Assembly: GCA_013816685.1 (NCBI GenBank)
Contig: JACDDX010000075.1
Location: forward strand, 1 to 7,552
Direction: 5' to 3'
From: Gemmatimonadales bacterium
Lineage (GTDB): Bacteria > Gemmatimonadota > Gemmatimonadetes > Gemmatimonadales > GWC2-71-9
Length of the DNA stretch: 7,552 bases
In this document: piece after piece, positions 5,426 through 7,552 of the stretch
How positions within the stretch are numbered: position 1 is the first letter of the stretch
Layout of the letters: each line of letters opens with the position of its first letter
Made by a program: the position numbers and the translations under genes
The notes under the pieces: generated by a model
Database searches by the model: none
The model's input: only the letters and a program-made list of their open reading frames with translations
What the model was told of the DNA's origin: nothing

Positions 5426-6955
5426 GTGAATCGCGTGCTGGTCGCGAACCGGGGCGAGATCGCGCTCCGGATAATCCGTGCCTGCCATGAAGAGGCGATC
5501 GAAGCCGTGGCGGTCTACTCGACCGCCGACCGGTCTAGTCCGCACGTGCGGGCCGCGGACCGTGCCGTTGCGATCGGGCCGCCGCGGCCCGCCGAGAGCT
5601 ATCTGGTCATCGAGCGGCTGATCGCCGCGGCGCGCGACACGGGGGCGGACGCGGTGCATCCGGGCTACGGCTTTCTGGCGGAGCGCGCGGCCTTCGCCGA
5701 AGCGGTGGTCGAGGCGGGCCTGGTCTGGATCGGTCCGCCGGCGGCGGCCATCCGCGCCATGGGCGACAAGACCGAGGCTCGGCGGCGGATGCGCGAGGCC
5801 GGCGTGCCAGTGGTTCCCGGTGCGGAGCGGGCGCTCACGCCGGCCGAGGCCAGCGACGTGGCCCGGGACCTAGGCTACCCCGTGATGGTGAAGGCAGCGG
5901 CCGGCGGCGGTGGGAAGGGCATGCGGGTGGTGCGCGAGACGGCATCGCTGGAGCCCGCGCTCGCCGCGGCGGGACGCGAGGCGCTCAAGGCGTTCGGCGA
6001 TGCGTCGGTGTACTTGGAGAAGTTCATCGAGCGGCCCCGGCACGTGGAGATCCAGGTCCTGGCCGACGCGCGTCGTGCCATTCACCTGGGCGAGCGCGAG
6101 TGCTCGATCCAGCGCCGGCACCAGAAGCTGGTCGAGGAGGCGCCGTCCGTCGCGGTCGACGCCGAGCTCCGCGGACGAATGGGCGCGGCGGCAGTCGCGG
6201 CGGCGACAGCGGTGGGCTACCGCGGCGCGGGCACCTGCGAATTTCTTCTGGGCGCCGACGGCGAGTTCTATTTCCTGGAGATGAATACCCGGATCCAGGT
6301 CGAACATCCCGTCACCGAGCTGGTGTACGGGGTGGATCTGGTGCGCGAGCAGCTCCGCATCGCCGCGGGCCAGCCGATGCGGGTGTCGGACGGCCCGCGC
6401 GTGCCCTCCGGCTGGGCCATCGAGTGCCGGATCACGAGCGAGGACCCGGCCTCGGGGTTTCTGCCGACCACAGGTCGGATTGCGTATCTGCGGCCCCCGT
6501 CGGGGCCGGGCGTGCGCTGGGACGCAGGCGTCGAGGCCGGCGACGAGGTCACGCTGTACTATGACTCGATGCTCGCGAAGCTGATCGTCTGGGCGCCGGA
6601 CCGGCCAGCGGCGATCGCGCGGATGCAGCGGGCGCTGGATGAGCTGGTCGTGACCGGGGTCGGGACCAATCAGCGCTTCCACCGCCGGCTGATGGATGAC
6701 GACGCCTATCGGCGCGGAGACGTGGACATCCAGTTTCTCGAGCGGCGTGCCGACCTGATCGCCCCGCCAGCCGGCGATGCCGATCTGGAGGTGATCGTGG
6801 CGGCCGCGCTGGCGGAGGACGTGGCCCGCCAGAGCCGGCGTCCGGCTGCGACGGCCAACGGAAGCGGCACGGTCCAGGGCGCCGCAGCAGAGGGAGGCGG
6901 GACGGAGGGTGGCTGGGCATGGGCGGCCCGGCGAGAGTCGCTCCGCGGATCATGA
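5426..6955 (+). CDS. accC: Biotin carboxylase subunit of acyl-CoA carboxylase, with C-terminal extension
   Basis: Uses ATP and bicarbonate to carboxylate biotin on a carrier protein, the first half-reaction of acetyl- or propionyl-CoA carboxylase. From GTG the product is 509 residues. The N-terminal domain opens VLVANRGEIALRI and has HPGYGFLAE at 78-86. The ATP-grasp domain has K115 and K156 plus the glycine loop AAAGGGGKGM at 157-166. EMNTRIQVEHPVTE at 285-298 supplies E285, N287, R289, V292 and E293, matching E. coli AccC catalytic and metal ligands with a shift of three. AIECRI places R335 where E. coli has R338. The core ends near residue 445. About 65 more residues follow, an Ala/Gly-rich linker and then WAWAARRESLRGS. 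There is no MKM biotinylation motif, so the carrier domain is absent. The end overlaps the next gene at ATGA. Catalytic residues are complete, so it should be active. Confidence 0.95.
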   Translation: MNRVLVANRGEIALRIIRACHEEAIEAVAVYSTADRSSPHVRAADRAVAIGPPRPAESYLVIERLIAAARDTGADAVHPGYGFLAERAAFAEAVVEAGLVWIGPPAAAIRAMGDKTEARRRMREAGVPVVPGAERALTPAEASDVARDLGYPVMVKAAAGGGGKGMRVVRETASLEPALAAAGREALKAFGDASVYLEKFIERPRHVEIQVLADARRAIHLGERECSIQRRHQKLVEEAPSVAVDAELRGRMGAAAVAAATAVGYRGAGTCEFLLGADGEFYFLEMNTRIQVEHPVTELVYGVDLVREQLRIAAGQPMRVSDGPRVPSGWAIECRITSEDPASGFLPTTGRIAYLRPPSGPGVRWDAGVEAGDEVTLYYDSMLAKLIVWAPDRPAAIARMQRALDELVVTGVGTNQRFHRRLMDDDAYRRGDVDIQFLERRADLIAPPAGDADLEVIVAAALAEDVARQSRRPAATANGSGTVQGAAAEGGGTEGGWAWAARRESLRGS

Positions 6956-7552
6956 CCGCACGTCCCCTCGAGATCCTGCGGCTCGCCGCCGGTGGCGATG
7001 GCGTCGGCCGGCTGGAGGACGGCCGCATGGTGTTCGTGCCGCGCACCGCGCCTGGCGATCTGATGACGCCCGCGATGCTCCGCACGCACCGACGGTTCGC
7101 GCGCGCGCGGCTCGGCGAGCTGCTGCAGCCGGGGCCGGACCGCGTGGAGCCGCGCTGCCCGCACTATACCCGGGACTCCTGCGGCGGCTGTCAGCTCCAG
7201 CATCTGTCGCTGCCAGCCCAGCTCGAGGCTCGGCGCGGGTTCGTCGGCGACGCGCTCCGCCGGCTCGCGCGGTTCGACGTCGCCGATCCCGTCATCGAGC
7301 CCGCGCCGGAGGCGTTCGACTATCGCACCAGGATCACCCTGGCCGTAGCGTCCGGCGGCCGAAGGATCGGGCTTCATCCGCTCGAACGGCCGGACGACGT
7401 CTTCGATCTTCGCTGGTGCCACATCACGGTGCCGTCGCTGATGCGGCTCTGGCAACTCGTCAGCGCGCAGCGCCGGCTGCTGCCCAAGGGGCTTGAGCAG
7501 CTCGTGTTCAGACTGGACCGGCAGGGAGGCCGTCATCTGGTGGCGTCTACGC
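6952..7552 (+). CDS. rlmD: 23S rRNA uracil-C5 methyltransferase, RlmD/TrmA family, 5' part
   Basis: The first 200 codons of a gene that runs off the window end. Members use S-adenosylmethionine to methylate C5 of a uracil, U1939 of 23S rRNA for E. coli RlmD. Residues 4-60 fit a TRAM RNA-binding domain (LEILRLAAGGDGVGRLEDGR, then VFVPRTAPGD). Residues 69-84 hold the iron-sulfur motif, C69, C77 and C80 in CPHYTRDSCGGCQLQH, and C156 in DLRWCHI is a good fourth ligand. FDYRTRITLAV (122-132) is the usual start of the central domain. The SAM-binding domain and the catalytic cysteine lie beyond the window. ATG at 6952 overlaps the accC stop (ATGA), which implies coupled translation. Family assignment is firm; the exact target (RlmD, RlmCD or a paralogue) cannot be decided from this part. 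Confidence 0.9.
   Translation, partial: MTARPLEILRLAAGGDGVGRLEDGRMVFVPRTAPGDLMTPAMLRTHRRFARARLGELLQPGPDRVEPRCPHYTRDSCGGCQLQHLSLPAQLEARRGFVGDALRRLARFDVADPVIEPAPEAFDYRTRITLAVASGGRRIGLHPLERPDDVFDLRWCHITVPSLMRLWQLVSAQRRLLPKGLEQLVFRLDRQGGRHLVAST

Noticed and set aside
6909..7496. 195-codon + strand frame over the methyltransferase start
   Set aside because: It is out of frame with the RlmD-type gene at 6952, whose TRAM and iron-sulfur motifs are clear. The alternative product is Arg/Ala-rich without motifs.
1..7552. Mobile elements, CRISPR arrays, tRNA or rRNA genes, toxin-antitoxin or defence genes
   Set aside because: I looked for transposase or integrase motifs, terminal repeats, regularly spaced repeats, tRNA cloverleaf signatures and conserved rRNA segments on both strands by eye and found none. 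Gaps between genes are all under 190 bases.

Overview
The window is high-GC bacterial chromosome with every supported gene on the + strand. The gene content is housekeeping and core metabolism: the last codons of an aroA-like gene, cmk (cytidylate kinase), rpsA (ribosomal protein S1), the carboxyltransferase beta subunit of an acyl-CoA (propionyl-CoA type) carboxylase, an exported TPR-like protein of unknown function, accC (biotin carboxylase), and the 5' part of an RlmD-type 23S rRNA uracil-C5 methyltransferase. GC content, protein flavour and promoter-like elements resembling TAnnTTTG fit Gemmatimonadota or a neighbouring FCB-group phylum. That assignment is an inference from recall, not a computed placement.

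Layout. Bases 1-781 hold the aroA tail and cmk, which overlap at a TTGA junction, as expected for a translationally coupled shikimate/nucleotide gene pair. Bases 782-967 are a 186-bp spacer with a plausible promoter, a GC-rich leader hairpin and a Shine-Dalgarno site for rpsA. rpsA (968-2665) encodes six S1 domains and is followed by a strong intrinsic terminator at 2693-2735. The promoter of the next gene overlaps the terminator tail. The carboxyltransferase gene (2763-4316) and the exported-protein gene (4372-5373) both lack a Shine-Dalgarno site. Both start a few bases below a shared GGCCGGGTCT plus (T/C)ATCTT element, so both may be transcribed as nearly leaderless mRNAs. accC (5426-6955) has a normal Shine-Dalgarno site and overlaps the methyltransferase gene by 4 bases (ATGA). 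The methyltransferase runs off the window end.

Function. The beta subunit and AccC are two parts of a biotin-dependent acyl-CoA carboxylase: AccC carboxylates biotin and the beta subunit transfers CO2 to an acyl-CoA, probably propionyl-CoA. Neither contains a biotinyl-carrier domain and no such gene lies in the window, so the carrier must be encoded elsewhere. The exported TPR-like protein lies between the two carboxylase genes with no obvious functional link.

I see no mobile element, CRISPR array, tRNA, rRNA or defence system, and nothing that is clearly a new system. The most interesting items are the exported protein with a motif resembling the soluble part of DUF2723 proteins, the repeated promoter element with leaderless starts, and the carrier-less split carboxylase with an extended AccC C-terminus.
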